Below are positions 1-8,185 of a DNA stretch of 64,000 nucleotides, piece by piece. Under the pieces are notes generated by a model. It was not told where the DNA came from, made no database searches, and was given only the letters and a program-made list of their open reading frames with translations. The translations under genes were made by a program, and so were the position numbers. Numbering within the stretch: position 1 is the first letter of the stretch; each line of letters starts with the position of its first letter. This DNA comes from Chromobacterium sp. ATCC 53434. GTDB taxonomy: Bacteria > Pseudomonadota > Gammaproteobacteria > Burkholderiales > Chromobacteriaceae. The stretch spans positions 1,798,001 to 1,862,000 of the forward strand of contig NZ_CP025429.1 in assembly GCF_002848345.1 (NCBI RefSeq), written 5' to 3'.

Positions 1-344
1 GTTCCGAAGCCTTCATGCCGCAGAATCTTGGCGGCTTCCTGAACCTGACCGGCTACCAGAGCGGCGAGTTGCTGGCCAGCCAGGTGGCGCTGGCGAGGCT
101 GATGATGTACTGGCGCGCGACGTCGCTGCCGGCGGTGCTGGGTTCCGGCGTCTATGCCGGCATGTCGCTGGAGGCGGGCAAGCTGTTCGGCGAGAATTTC
201 AGCAGCCAGTCCAGTAGTCGCTGGATTCCGGCCGGCTCGGTCTTTCTGGGCGCGGATACCATCCTGGGGCCGTTCTTCATCGGCGTCGGCACCGCCAGAG
301 GCGGACAGTTGACCGGCTATATCTACCTCGGAGTCGATTACTGA
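1..344 (+). CDS. Patatin-like phospholipase / BamA-type beta-barrel protein, C-terminal fragment
   Basis: The reading frame is already open at position 3 and runs to a TGA at 342-344, so only the last ~114 codons are in the window. The visible part alternates polar and hydrophobic residues, is Gly-rich and ends in an aromatic residue (GYIYLGVDY). That is what the last strands of the surface-antigen (Omp85/BamA-like) barrel of PlpD-type patatins look like. In that family an N-terminal patatin phospholipase is carried outward by a C-terminal outer-membrane barrel. The patatin domain itself cannot be seen, so a plain outer-membrane protein is an alternative. Confidence 0.55.
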   Translation, partial: SEAFMPQNLGGFLNLTGYQSGELLASQVALARLMMYWRATSLPAVLGSGVYAGMSLEAGKLFGENFSSQSSSRWIPAGSVFLGADTILGPFFIGVGTARGGQLTGYIYLGVDY

Positions 345-370
345 GCGATGCCGATGTGACGATCCGAATG

Positions 371-396
371 CCTCGCCCGGCCTTGGTCGGGCGAGG
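371..396 (+). terminator. Weak hairpin after the barrel-protein gene
   Basis: Perfect 9-bp arms (CCTCGCCCG at 371-379, CGGGCGAGG at 388-396) with an 8-nt loop lie 27 bases past the stop codon. There is no real T-run after it, so it may only stabilise the mRNA end. Confidence 0.35.
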
Positions 397-422
397 GGCC
401 AGTCCTTTGGTACAGGTTTTGA

Positions 423-465
423 TTGATTTGAATCAGTTTTAACTGTAGTTACTAGATTTTATAAG
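423..465 (+). promoter_or_regulatory. FNR/DNR-type box and promoter of the lipase operon
   Basis: TTGAT-TTGA-ATCAG at 423-436 matches the FNR/DNR consensus TTGAT-N4-ATCAA at 9 of 10 positions. A -10-like TATAAG lies at 460-465, which puts the expected start near 471 and the box centre (429.5) about 41.5 bases upstream, the class II activator position. A DNR-type regulator is encoded at 6496-7191. Regulation is inferred, not shown. Confidence 0.5.
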
Positions 466-529
466 CCAAATGTCCTATCTCGGTATTAGCCGCTGTTCGG
501 CGGCATACATACAATAACCGGGAGAAACA

Positions 530-1468
530 ATGAATCGCCTCTTGTCGCGCAGTGCGCTCCTCATCGCCATGCTGCTGCTGCCTGTCGCCTCGGCGCTGGC
601 TTCCACCAACGGCGGCTATACCCAGACCCGTTACCCCATCGTGCTGGTGCACGGCCTGTTCGGCTTCGGACAGGTGCTGGGCGTCGATTACTTCTACCAG
701 GTGCCGGCCGCGCTGAAGGCCGACGGCGCCCAGGTCTTCGTGGCCGAGGTGTCGGCCACCGACAGCAATGAAGTGCGCGGCGAGCAGCTGCTGCAGCAGG
801 TGCGGCAGATCCTGGCCATCACCGGCGCGCAGAAGGTCAATCTGATCGGCCACAGCCAGGGCGCGCCGACGGCCCGCTACGTGGCCGGCGTGCGTCCGGA
901 CCTGGTGGCCTCGGTCACCACCGTCGGCGGCGTCAACAAGGGCTCCGTCGTGGCCGACATCGTCCGCGGCGTCGCGCCGCCGGGATCGGTCAGCGAAACC
1001 GTCGCCGCCGCCGTGGCCGGCGCCTTCGTCAAGGTGCTGGCCTTCTTCTCCGGCACCAGCAACCTGCCGCAGCAGCCTATCGGCGCGCTGAACTCGCTGA
1101 CCACCGCCGGCTCGCGGGCCTTCAACGCCAAGTTCCCGGCCGGCGTGCCGACCAGCGCCTGCGGCGAGGGCGATTATGCGGCCAACGGCGTGCGCTACTA
1201 CTCGTGGACCGGCGCCGCGACCACCACCAATGTCCTCGACCCGCTGACCGTGCCGATGGGCGTGCTGGGCCTGGCCTTCGGCTCCACCCCGTCCGACGGC
1301 CTAGTGGCCGTGTGCTCGGCCCACCTCGGCCAGGTGATCCGCGACGATTACAAGATGAATCACGTCAACGAGATCAATCAGAGCTTCGGCCTGGTCAGCC
1401 TGTTCGAGGTCAGCCCGGTCACGCTTTACCGTCAGCAGGCCAATCGCTTGAAGAACGCGGGATTGTGA
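530..1468 (+). CDS. lipA: Secreted triacylglycerol lipase (family I.1/I.2)
   Basis: A 312-aa secreted lipase that hydrolyses long-chain triacylglycerols outside the cell. Residues 1-24 form a Sec signal peptide ending ALA. The mature enzyme starts with the typical strand and oxyanion turn VLVHGLFGF (HG at 41-42). The nucleophile is Ser109 in GHSQG, and the likely triad partners are Asp256 (TPSDGLV) and His278 (MNHVNE). Cys211 and Cys262 are placed for the single disulphide of this family. Length and motif spacing match foldase-dependent Pseudomonas/Burkholderia lipases, normally exported by Sec and then type II secretion. The foldase gene starts one base after this stop codon, so the two are co-transcribed. 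An FNR-type box lies upstream. Confidence 0.93.
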   Translation: MNRLLSRSALLIAMLLLPVASALASTNGGYTQTRYPIVLVHGLFGFGQVLGVDYFYQVPAALKADGAQVFVAEVSATDSNEVRGEQLLQQVRQILAITGAQKVNLIGHSQGAPTARYVAGVRPDLVASVTTVGGVNKGSVVADIVRGVAPPGSVSETVAAAVAGAFVKVLAFFSGTSNLPQQPIGALNSLTTAGSRAFNAKFPAGVPTSACGEGDYAANGVRYYSWTGAATTTNVLDPLTVPMGVLGLAFGSTPSDGLVAVCSAHLGQVIRDDYKMNHVNEINQSFGLVSLFEVSPVTLYRQQANRLKNAGL

Positions 1469-1469
1469 C

Positions 1470-2381
1470 ATGCGGCGTCCGCGCTTGATATTGCTGACGG
1501 TCTGCGTCGGCGCGCTGCTGGCGTGGTGGGCCTGGCCTTCGGCGAACCCGGCTGGGGCCGGCGTCGCCGTGGCGGCGGGGACCTTCGCGCCGTCTTTGCG
1601 CGGCACCGCCGTCGACGGCGCGGTCCGCGCCGTCGACGGCAGTCTGCGGGTGGACCAGGAGTTGCGCCGGCAGTTCGACTACTACCTGGCCACGCTGGGC
1701 GAGCGCCAGCTGCCGGCCATCCGCGCCGAGCTGCGCCGGCATCTGGCCCAGACGCTGGGCGTCAAGGCGCTGGCGCAGGCGCTGAATCTGTTCGACCGCT
1801 ATGTCGCCTATCGCCAGTCGCTGGCCGGCATGACGGTGGCGGCCGGCGCCGACCTGCCGCAACGGCTGGCCAGCGTGCGGGCGGCGAAGCTGCGGTACTT
1901 CTCCGCGGCCGAGGTCGAGGGTCTGTTCGGCGACGAGGACCGTTACGACGGCTTCACCGCCGGGCGGCTGGCCATTCTGGCCGACCCCGCGCTGAGCGCG
2001 GAGGAGAAGCGGCGGCGGATCGCGGAGCTGGAGCGGCAGCTGCCGCCCGAGCTGCGCGCGGCGCGCGAGGAGCCGGTCAAGCACCTGGAGCTGGCGCAGG
2101 CCGAGGAGGCCTTGCGCCGGCGCGGCGGCGGCGAGCAGGAGCTGTACCAGCTGCGCGCCGCCATGGTGGGGCAGGCGGCGGCGGACCGGCTTTCCGATCT
2201 GGATCGGGAGCAGGCGGCCTGGCGGCAGCGGGTGGACGATTTCAAGCGCGACAGCGCCGCCATCGCGGCGAATGCCCAGTTGAACGCCGCGCAGCGGCAG
2301 CAGGCGCTGGCACAGCTGCAGGCCAGTCGTTTCACGTCGCAGGAGGCCTTGCGCTTGCCGGCCTACGCGCCGGTCAACTGA
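1470..2381 (+). CDS. lifO: Lipase-specific foldase (lipase chaperone)
   Basis: A 303-aa steric chaperone that folds the upstream lipase in the periplasm. An N-terminal anchor helix (about residues 5-23) is followed by an Ala/Pro-rich linker and a highly helical, Arg/Glu/Gln-rich domain. The family motif RxxFDYxL is present as RRQFDYYLATLGE near residue 66. The start codon follows the lipase stop by one base, the usual lip-lif arrangement. Size and topology are normal for the LifO/LimK family. The gene ends just before a strong terminator. Confidence 0.9.
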   Translation: MRRPRLILLTVCVGALLAWWAWPSANPAGAGVAVAAGTFAPSLRGTAVDGAVRAVDGSLRVDQELRRQFDYYLATLGERQLPAIRAELRRHLAQTLGVKALAQALNLFDRYVAYRQSLAGMTVAAGADLPQRLASVRAAKLRYFSAAEVEGLFGDEDRYDGFTAGRLAILADPALSAEEKRRRIAELERQLPPELRAAREEPVKHLELAQAEEALRRRGGGEQELYQLRAAMVGQAAADRLSDLDREQAAWRQRVDDFKRDSAAIAANAQLNAAQRQQALAQLQASRFTSQEALRLPAYAPVN

Positions 2382-2393
2382 GCCGCAATGCAA

Positions 2394-2422
2394 ACAGGCG
2401 CCGTTGCCGGCGCCTGTTTTTT
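2394..2422 (+). terminator. Rho-independent terminator of the lipase operon
   Basis: A 10-bp perfect stem (ACAGGCGCCG at 2394-2403, complement at 2408-2417) with a 4-nt loop is followed by six T. It lies between the convergent lifO and trpC genes. Confidence 0.9.
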
Positions 2423-2436
2423 ATCGATCCGGCGGA

Positions 2437-3234
2437 TCAATCTTCGGCGTGGAACAGCCGCTGCAGCGCCTCGCCCGGCTCGGCCTCGCGCATGAAGGCC
2501 TCGCCGACCAGAAAGGTGTGGACGCCGCTGCTGCGCATCAGCCGCACGTCGTCAATGGTGGCGATGCCGCTCTCGGTGATCGCGATGCGGCCGTCGCCTA
2601 TGCGCGGCAGCAGTTTCAGCGTGGTGGTCAGGCTGACTTCGAAGCTGCGCAGATTGCGATTGTTGACGCCGACCAGCTCGGTCTCGAGCGCCAGCGCGGC
2701 ATCCAGCTCCGCCTCGTTGTGCACCTCCACCAGCACCGCCATGCCCAGCTCGCGGGCCAGCGTCTCCAGCGCCTTCATCTTGGGCAGCTCCAGGGCCGCG
2801 GCGATCAGCAGGATGCAGTCGGCGCCCATCGCGCGCGCCTCGTAGACCTGGTATTCGTCGACGATGAAGTCCTTGCGCAGCGCCGGCAGGTGACAGGCGG
2901 CGCGCGCGGCTTCCAGGTAGCTGGCGTCGCCCTGGAAGTATTGGCGATCGGTCAGCACCGACAGGCAGGCGGCGCCGTGGGCGGCGTAGCTCGCGGCGAT
3001 GGCCGCCGGCTGGAAGTCCTCGCGTATCACGCCCTTGCTCGGGCTGGCCTTCTTGATTTCGGCGATGACCCCGGCCTTGCCCAGCGCGTGCTTGGCGCGC
3101 AGGGCGGCGACGAAGTCGCGGCGATCCTGGCGGGCTTCGGCGTCGGCCCGTACCGCGGCCAGCGGGCGGCTGTTCAGCGCGGCGGCGATTTCCTGGCGCT
3201 TGGTGGCGATGATGGTGTCGAGAATGTCGGACAT
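2437..3234 (-). CDS. trpC: Indole-3-glycerol phosphate synthase
   Basis: A 265-aa TIM-barrel enzyme that decarboxylates and cyclises CdRP to indole-3-glycerol phosphate in tryptophan synthesis. The family signature [11 protein letters not shown] is at residues 58-68 (Glu59 and Lys61 catalytic), a second catalytic lysine is in LRKDFI (Lys121), and ITESGI carries the phosphate-binding loop. It is full length and single-domain, without a fused TrpF. No other trp gene is in the window; the gene stands between the lipase operon and the nnrS group. Confidence 0.97.
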   Translation of the reverse strand: MSDILDTIIATKRQEIAAALNSRPLAAVRADAEARQDRRDFVAALRAKHALGKAGVIAEIKKASPSKGVIREDFQPAAIAASYAAHGAACLSVLTDRQYFQGDASYLEAARAACHLPALRKDFIVDEYQVYEARAMGADCILLIAAALELPKMKALETLARELGMAVLVEVHNEAELDAALALETELVGVNNRNLRSFEVSLTTTLKLLPRIGDGRIAITESGIATIDDVRLMRSSGVHTFLVGEAFMREAEPGEALQRLFHAED

Positions 3235-3316
3235 GCTGGCGTCGAGTGTTCGTAATCGGATGGACCATCATGCAGAACATCCCGGACGATGGCAAGGGGC
3301 CCCGCTTTCCGGATGC

Positions 3317-3358
3317 TTGATTCAAATCATTCCCGTTCCCGGCGGCGGATCCGATACT
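3317..3358 (+). promoter_or_regulatory. FNR/DNR-type box and promoter of nnrS
   Basis: TTGAT-TCAA-ATCAT at 3317-3330 matches TTGAT-N4-ATCAA at 9 of 10 positions. A -10-like GATACT follows at 3353-3358. With a start near 3365 the box centre falls at -41.5, the class II position, which fits activation of nnrS by the DNR-like protein encoded at 6496-7191. Confidence 0.7.
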
Positions 3359-3387
3359 GCGGCCATTCCACCTGTCGGAGTTTCGCC

Positions 3388-4572
3388 ATGGCGCGCGCTC
3401 ATCCATTGTTTTCCGCCCCACATCGGGCGGCCTTCCTGCCCGGCATACTGCTGGCCATCCTGATGCTGGCGCTGTGGAGCGCCGAGCTGGCGGCGCGCCT
3501 GTTCGGCCAGGGCCTGCCGCTGGCGTTGCCGGCGATGCTGGCCCACGGCTTTCTGATGCTGTTCGGCTTTTTCCCGCTGTTCATGGCCGGCTTTCTGTTC
3601 ACCGCGGGCCCGCGCTGGCTGAACGTGCCGCCGCCGGGGCGCGGCGCCTATCTGGCGGTGCCGGCGCTGCTGGTCGCCGGTCTGGCGCTGTGGCTGGTCG
3701 GCGCGGCGACGGGCGGCGTCTGGCTGCTGGCCGGCCATCTGCTCTACAGCTTGGGTTTTGTCGGCCTGGGCGGCGGTTTCGCCCGGCTGCTGCTGCGCAG
3801 CGCCGCGCCGGACCGGCGCCATGCCTGGGCGGTGCTGTCGGCCTTCGGCATCGGCGCGCTGGCGCTGGCCTGCGCCGGCTACTGGTTGCTGAGCGGTGAC
3901 GTCCGCGGCTGGTTGTGGATGCGGGACCTGGCCTTGTGGGGGTTTCTGCTGCCGGTTTTTCTGACGGTGTGCCACCGCATGCTGCCGTTCTTCTCGGCCA
4001 GCGCGCTGACGCCGTACCAGGCCTGGCGGCCGTGGTGGCTGCTGGCGGCGATGCTGGGCGGCGCCCTGGGACACGGCCTGCTGTCCATCGCCGGCTGGCC
4101 GTCCTGGGGGCTGGACCTGGTCCTGGCCGCGCTGTTCGGCTACACCAGCTGGCGCTGGAGGCTGGCGGCCTCGTTGCGCGTCAGGCTGCTGGCGATGCTG
4201 CATCTGTCCTTCGCCTGGCTGGCTGCCGGCTTCGCGCTGTATGCCTGGCAGGGCGCCTTTGGCGGCCTGGCCTGGGCACCGCTGCACGCGATCACGGTCG
4301 GCTTTTTCCTGACGATGATGATCGCCTTCGTGTCGCGGGTGTCGCTGGGCCATTCCGGACAGCCGCTGGAGGCCGGCAAGGCCTTGTGGGGCCTGTATCT
4401 GGCGGCGCAGTGGCTGGCGCTGGCGCGCGTCGCGGCCGACCTGCTGCCCCTGGGCTGGCGCGGCGGCCTGTACAGCCTCGCCGCGGCGGGCTGGCTGCTG
4501 ACCCTGCTGTTGTGGGGCGGCCGTTTCCTGCCCGTTTATCTGCGTCCGCGCGCCGACGGCCAGCCGGGCTGA
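3388..4572 (+). CDS. nnrS: NnrS family membrane protein
   Basis: A 394-aa polytopic haem/copper membrane protein, about 12 hydrophobic segments, of the family linked to nitric oxide tolerance in denitrifiers. The N-terminus has the NnrS pattern (HPLFSAPHRAAFLPG, later MLAHGFLMLFGFF and FTAGPRWLN). Further conserved histidines lie in VCHRMLPFF, PLHAITVGFF and SRVSLGHSG. The frame is open further upstream (from 3289), but ATG 3388 has a CGGAG Shine-Dalgarno at 7 bases and starts where the family starts. An FNR-type box precedes it. The hemerythrin, DUF2249 and second membrane-protein genes follow closely. Confidence 0.88.
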   Translation: MARAHPLFSAPHRAAFLPGILLAILMLALWSAELAARLFGQGLPLALPAMLAHGFLMLFGFFPLFMAGFLFTAGPRWLNVPPPGRGAYLAVPALLVAGLALWLVGAATGGVWLLAGHLLYSLGFVGLGGGFARLLLRSAAPDRRHAWAVLSAFGIGALALACAGYWLLSGDVRGWLWMRDLALWGFLLPVFLTVCHRMLPFFSASALTPYQAWRPWWLLAAMLGGALGHGLLSIAGWPSWGLDLVLAALFGYTSWRWRLAASLRVRLLAMLHLSFAWLAAGFALYAWQGAFGGLAWAPLHAITVGFFLTMMIAFVSRVSLGHSGQPLEAGKALWGLYLAAQWLALARVAADLLPLGWRGGLYSLAAAGWLLTLLLWGGRFLPVYLRPRADGQPG

Positions 4573-4603
4573 GCGGCGCCGGACTTCAAAACTGGAGAAC
4601 ATC

Positions 4604-5035
4604 ATGAATCCATCCGAATCACTGATCCGCCAGCACCGCGATTGCGACGCCCGTTTCGCCGACGCCGAGCAAGCCGCGCGCGCGAAGGACTGGCCCGCCG
4701 CCGAGTCCGCCTTCGCCGCGATGCGCGGCGAGATGGAAGGCCATTTCCAGCTGGAGGAGGAGCGCTTGTTCCCGGCCTTCGAGCAAGCCAGCGGCATGCG
4801 CGGCGGCCCGACCGTGGTGATGCGCGCCGAGCATGCGCAGATGCGGCAGTTGCTGGATGGCATGGCGGAAGCGCTGGCCGCCGGCGATGGCGACGGCTTC
4901 CTGGCCGAGGCCGACACGCTGCTGATCCTGACCCAGCAGCACAATATGAAGGAGGAGAACATCCTGTATCCGATGTGCGAGCAATGCCTGCCGGACCTGG
5001 CGGGTCTGCTGCAAGGGGCCGGCGGTGCCGCTTGA
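4604..5035 (+). CDS. Hemerythrin-like (HHE) di-iron protein
   Basis: A 143-aa soluble four-helix protein with the hemerythrin di-iron ligand pattern: His11 (QHRDCD), His47 and Glu51 (GHFQLEEE), His77 (RAEHAQM), and His113 with Glu117/118 (QQHNMKEENILYPM). Such proteins bind O2 or NO at a di-iron site or help repair nitrosative damage. The position between nnrS and a DUF2249 gene, in an apparently DNR-controlled group, favours an NO role. The exact function is inferred. Confidence 0.85.
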   Translation: MNPSESLIRQHRDCDARFADAEQAARAKDWPAAESAFAAMRGEMEGHFQLEEERLFPAFEQASGMRGGPTVVMRAEHAQMRQLLDGMAEALAAGDGDGFLAEADTLLILTQQHNMKEENILYPMCEQCLPDLAGLLQGAGGAA

Positions 5036-5237
5036 CCTGCGGGACCTGCCGCCGCCGGAGCCGATGGACATCGTGCTGAGCCAGGCCGAGCGGCTGGCGC
5101 CGGGGCAGTCGGCCAGCTTCGTGCTGCCGCGCTTCCCGACGCCGCTGCCGCCGCTGCTCGATCAGATGGCCGGCCTGGCCTACCGTTTCGAGCTGTCCGG
5201 CGACGGCGGGGTGCTGCTGCGGGTGGAGCGGTCGTGA
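5025..5237 (+). CDS. DUF2249 domain protein
   Basis: A 70-aa protein from a GTG start overlapping the hemerythrin gene by 11 bases, so translation is probably coupled. It begins LDLRDLPPPEP and has a central proline-rich PLPPLLDQM, the hallmark of the DUF2249 family, which often accompanies hemerythrin and nnrS genes in denitrifiers. Its biochemical function is not established. It ends at the GTG/ATG start of the next gene. Confidence 0.75.
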   Translation: MPLDLRDLPPPEPMDIVLSQAERLAPGQSASFVLPRFPTPLPPLLDQMAGLAYRFELSGDGGVLLRVERS

Positions 5238-6520
5238 TGCAGGGCTGGCCGTCGTACGACAGGGCGCCGCCGCTGAGCCTGCCCTTGCCGTTTCTGCTGG
5301 CGGCGCCGTGCTGGCTGTTCGCCGCCGGCCTGTGTCTGGCCTTCATGCCGCCGGGGCCGCTGGACCGTTTCGACCCGGAGGCGCTGGCCGCCGTCCACCT
5401 GCTGGCGCTGGGCGTGCTCGGCAACGCGATGTGCGGGGCGGCGCTGCAGATACTGGCGGTGGTGGCCGGCGTCGCGTTTACCCGGCCGCGATTCTTGCTG
5501 CATGTCTTGTTCTGGCCTTTGCAACTGGGCTGCGGCCTGCTGGCGGCGGCCTTTCTGCACGGTTTTTCGCCGGCGCTGCTGTTGCCGGCCGCGGCTCTGC
5601 TGGGCTGGGCGCTGCTGGTCTTCGCCGGCGTCGGCCTGCATGGCGTCGCCAGCAGTCCGGCGCGCGACGCGACGAGCCGCGGCATCGCGTCGGCGCTGGC
5701 CGCGCTGCTGGCGGCGGCCTCGCTGGGCATCGCGCTGGCGGGCACGCTGGGCGCGGGCTGGCCGCTGCCGTGGAAAGCCCTGTTGGACTGGCACGTGTTG
5801 TCGGCCCTGGGCGGATGGCTGCTGGGCCTGGTGATGGCGGTGGCGGTCACCGTGGTGCCGATGTTCCAGATCACGCCGGCCTATCCGGCGCGTTGGATGC
5901 GCGATGCCGCCGTCTTGTGGCCGGCGGCGTTGCTGGCCTCCGGCCTGGGCTGGCAGCTGGGGGCGGGACCGTTGGCCGGCATGCCGGCGTCGGCGGTGGC
6001 CATCGCCTTCGCCGTGATGACCTGGCGCCTGCAGCGGCGGAGCCGGCGTCCGGCCGATTGCGGACGGCGTTTCTGGCAGATGGCGATGGCGGCGTTGGCG
6101 CTGGGCCTGATGGCGGCCTGGGCGGCGGCGGCGGATTGGGCCGCGGCAGGCTGGGCGGCGCTGAGCGGCTGGCTGCTGCTGTTCGGCCTGGGCGTTTGCG
6201 CGATGCTGGGCATGTTCTACAAGATACTGCCCTTCCTGCTGTGGCTGAATCTGCAGCGCAAGGCGCCGCCGGGCAAGCGGGCGCCGGCCACGCTGGCGCT
6301 GCTGCCGGAGGCGGCGCAGCGCCGCTGTCTGTACGTCTGTGCCGCCTGCCTGACGGCTGGCTGCGCGCAGGTTCTGGGCGGCGTGCCGGGAATGGCGGCC
6401 GGCGCAGCGGTCTGCGGGCTGGCCGCGCTGGTGGCGGTGGACGCGGGCAGGGCGGTGTGTCGCTACCGGGCCTGCGTTCGAAGCTGGCGCGAGGCTCAGG
6501 CCGGCGGCGCCATGCCGTAG
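5234..6520 (+). CDS. Polytopic membrane protein of the NO/denitrification group
   Basis: A 428-aa, strongly hydrophobic protein with about 12 membrane segments. Histidines lie inside or next to helices (AAVHLLALGVLGNAMCG, LLDWHVLSALGGW), reminiscent of NnrS proteins and haem-copper oxidase subunit I-like proteins. It overlaps the preceding gene by 4 bases (GTG at 5234) or 1 base (ATG at 5237). Its 3' end overlaps the convergent regulator gene by 25 bases. It probably works with the NnrS at 3388, but I cannot name a specific function. Confidence 0.6.
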   Translation: MMQGWPSYDRAPPLSLPLPFLLAAPCWLFAAGLCLAFMPPGPLDRFDPEALAAVHLLALGVLGNAMCGAALQILAVVAGVAFTRPRFLLHVLFWPLQLGCGLLAAAFLHGFSPALLLPAAALLGWALLVFAGVGLHGVASSPARDATSRGIASALAALLAAASLGIALAGTLGAGWPLPWKALLDWHVLSALGGWLLGLVMAVAVTVVPMFQITPAYPARWMRDAAVLWPAALLASGLGWQLGAGPLAGMPASAVAIAFAVMTWRLQRRSRRPADCGRRFWQMAMAALALGLMAAWAAAADWAAAGWAALSGWLLLFGLGVCAMLGMFYKILPFLLWLNLQRKAPPGKRAPATLALLPEAAQRRCLYVCAACLTAGCAQVLGGVPGMAAGAAVCGLAALVAVDAGRAVCRYRACVRSWREAQAGGAMP

Positions 6521-7191
6521 TTGGCCAGCGCGGCCGGATCGGGCAGCGCGATGTCGCGACCGTCGACCTCGACCAGGCCGGCCTTGCTCAGCTGTTGCAG
6601 CACCCGGGAGAAGGTTTCCGGCGTCAGGTTCAGCCGGGAGGCGACCAGGTTCTTGCTGGCCTCCAGCGTCAACACGACTTTTTCGCCGGCCGACGCGTCG
6701 TCCAACTGCTGCAACAGGTAGCCGATCACGCGCTGCAGCGCGCTTTCCACCGAGTAGCGCTCGACATCCCGCACCATGCCGTGCAGGCGCAGCGACATGC
6801 CGGCCAGCATATTGCGGGCGAAGCCCGGGTCCTCGGCCAGCGTCTGGAACACGCCGGCGGCGCCGATATGCAGCAGCAGGCTGTCTTCCAGCAGCTGGGC
6901 CAGCACCGGATAGGGCTTGCCGAGGAACATCACCGCCTCGGCGAAGCTCTGGCCCGGATGGATGATCTCCACCACCTTCTCGACGCCCTGCGGCGACGGA
7001 ATGGCCAGCTTCACCTTGCCGTAGACCACCAGATACATGCCGTCGCAATCGTCGCCGCGCTGGAACAGCAGCTGCCCCCGGTCGCCGCGCTGCGCGCGGA
7101 CATGGCTTTGCAGCGCGGCCAGCTGCCGGTCCGACAGCTGCTGGAACAACGGTTGGTGGCGAAGATGCTGGACGATGTCGATCTGGGACAT
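6496..7191 (-). CDS. dnr: Crp/Fnr family regulator, DNR type
   Basis: A 231-aa transcription factor with a cyclic-nucleotide-fold sensor (about residues 15-125), a long dimer helix and a C-terminal winged helix. The recognition helix carries ExxSR (Glu192, Ser195, Arg196 in TPETFSRVL), the residues that in FNR/DNR read TTGAT half-sites. There is no N-terminal cysteine cluster, so it is not an Fe-S FNR but the DNR/NnrR type, which responds to NO. Two TTGAT-N4-ATCA boxes in this window (423 and 3317) are plausible targets. Tail-to-tail with the membrane-protein gene. Confidence 0.85.
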   Translation of the reverse strand: MSQIDIVQHLRHQPLFQQLSDRQLAALQSHVRAQRGDRGQLLFQRGDDCDGMYLVVYGKVKLAIPSPQGVEKVVEIIHPGQSFAEAVMFLGKPYPVLAQLLEDSLLLHIGAAGVFQTLAEDPGFARNMLAGMSLRLHGMVRDVERYSVESALQRVIGYLLQQLDDASAGEKVVLTLEASKNLVASRLNLTPETFSRVLQQLSKAGLVEVDGRDIALPDPAALANYGMAPPA

Positions 7192-7248
7192 GGTATGGCC
7201 TTGGATAATGCGTGACAGTTACCGATGCTAGCCTATCCGGCCAAATGG

Positions 7249-7273
7249 AAAAAGGCCGCCGGATCGGCGGCCT
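7249..7273 (-). terminator. Terminator of the SDR gene
   Basis: A GC-rich hairpin (AGGCCGCCG, loop ATC, CGGCGGCCT region at 7253-7273) is followed on the minus strand by five T (AAAAA at 7249-7253). It lies just downstream of the minus-strand SDR gene. Confidence 0.8.
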
Positions 7274-7291
7274 CGCGGTTTTCGCCGCGGA

Positions 7292-8050
7292 TCAGCGGGA
7301 CACGAAGCCGCCGTTGATGAACAGCGTCTGGGCGGTGGTCCAGCGGTTTTCCGGCGAAACCAGATGCTTGATCAGCGGCACCAGATCGGCCACCTGGCCC
7401 AGCTCGCCGTTGATGCTGGCGCGTTTCAGATAGGCCACGGTCTCCGGCGTTTCCACCGAGTAGAAGAAGGCGGTGTCCATCGGGCCGGGGGCGACCACGT
7501 TGACGGTGATGCCGCGGTGGCCGATCTCCTTGGCCAGCGCGCGGGTGAAGTCCTCCAGCGGCGCCTTGCTGCCGGCGTAGACGCCGTAATAGCCGGTGGT
7601 GGCGGCCAGCAGCGAGGTGCCGATGCTGACGATGCGGCCGTTGTCGCGGATGCGGCGGCCGGCTTCCTGCAGGCAGAAGAAGGCGGCCTTGGTGTTCAGC
7701 GTGAAGATGGCGTCGAATTCCTCTTCGCTGACCTCGGTGACCGGCTTCTTCACCATCATGCCGGCGGTATTGATTAGGATGTCGAGGTGGCCGAAGCGGT
7801 CCTCCACCGCGTCGAACAGGCGGCGGATTTCGGCCACCCGAGTGATGTCGGCCTGGACGGCGAAGGCCTGGCCGCCGGCGGCGTTGATCGCGGCGGCGGC
7901 CTGCTCGGCGCCGTCGCGGGAGCCGTCGCTGTTGTAGTGGATGGCGACGGCGGCGCCGTCGGCGGCCAGCGCTTCGGCGAAGGCGCGGCCCATATTGCGC
8001 GATGCGCCGATGATCAGGGCGACTTGGCCTGCGAAGTTGGTTTGGCTCAT
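7292..8050 (-). CDS. SDR family oxidoreductase
   Basis: A 252-aa short-chain dehydrogenase/reductase with a Rossmann fold. Visible motifs: cofactor loop GASRNMG (15-21), NTAG (94-97), and catalytic Ser146 with Tyr158-x-x-x-Lys162. An HYN motif after the second strand suggests NADP(H). The C-terminus ends FINGGF, as in FabG-like SDRs. The substrate is unknown. It is divergent from a LysR gene at 8186, which is its likely regulator. Confidence 0.85.
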   Translation of the reverse strand: MSQTNFAGQVALIIGASRNMGRAFAEALAADGAAVAIHYNSDGSRDGAEQAAAAINAAGGQAFAVQADITRVAEIRRLFDAVEDRFGHLDILINTAGMMVKKPVTEVSEEEFDAIFTLNTKAAFFCLQEAGRRIRDNGRIVSIGTSLLAATTGYYGVYAGSKAPLEDFTRALAKEIGHRGITVNVVAPGPMDTAFFYSVETPETVAYLKRASINGELGQVADLVPLIKHLVSPENRWTTAQTLFINGGFVSR

Positions 8051-8121
8051 TTCACTTCTCCGTGATGGTTTGCCGCGGCGGCGCGGCGGGCGGTTGACGC
8101 TTCGCAGTGTATTGTTTCGAT

Positions 8122-8166
8122 ATCGCCAGATAAACGGTGCAAATTTGATTACACTATCCAGATAAT
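8122..8166. promoter_or_regulatory. Candidate LysR-binding region between SDR and LysR genes
   Basis: The 135-bp divergent gap holds two direct copies of ATC(G)CCAGATAA (8122-8133 and 8156-8165) in AT-rich DNA just upstream of the LysR start. The spacing suits two LysR contacts, but no clean T-N11-A palindrome stands out. Confidence 0.35.
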
Positions 8167-8185
8167 CGATCTAATTGAGGCGGAC

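Noticed and set aside
5180-7048. A 622-codon open frame on the minus strand
   Set aside because: It is the GC-rich antisense shadow of the membrane-protein gene at 5234-6520 and of the DNR-type gene; composition (Arg/Gln/Gly-rich, no domain) is not protein-like.
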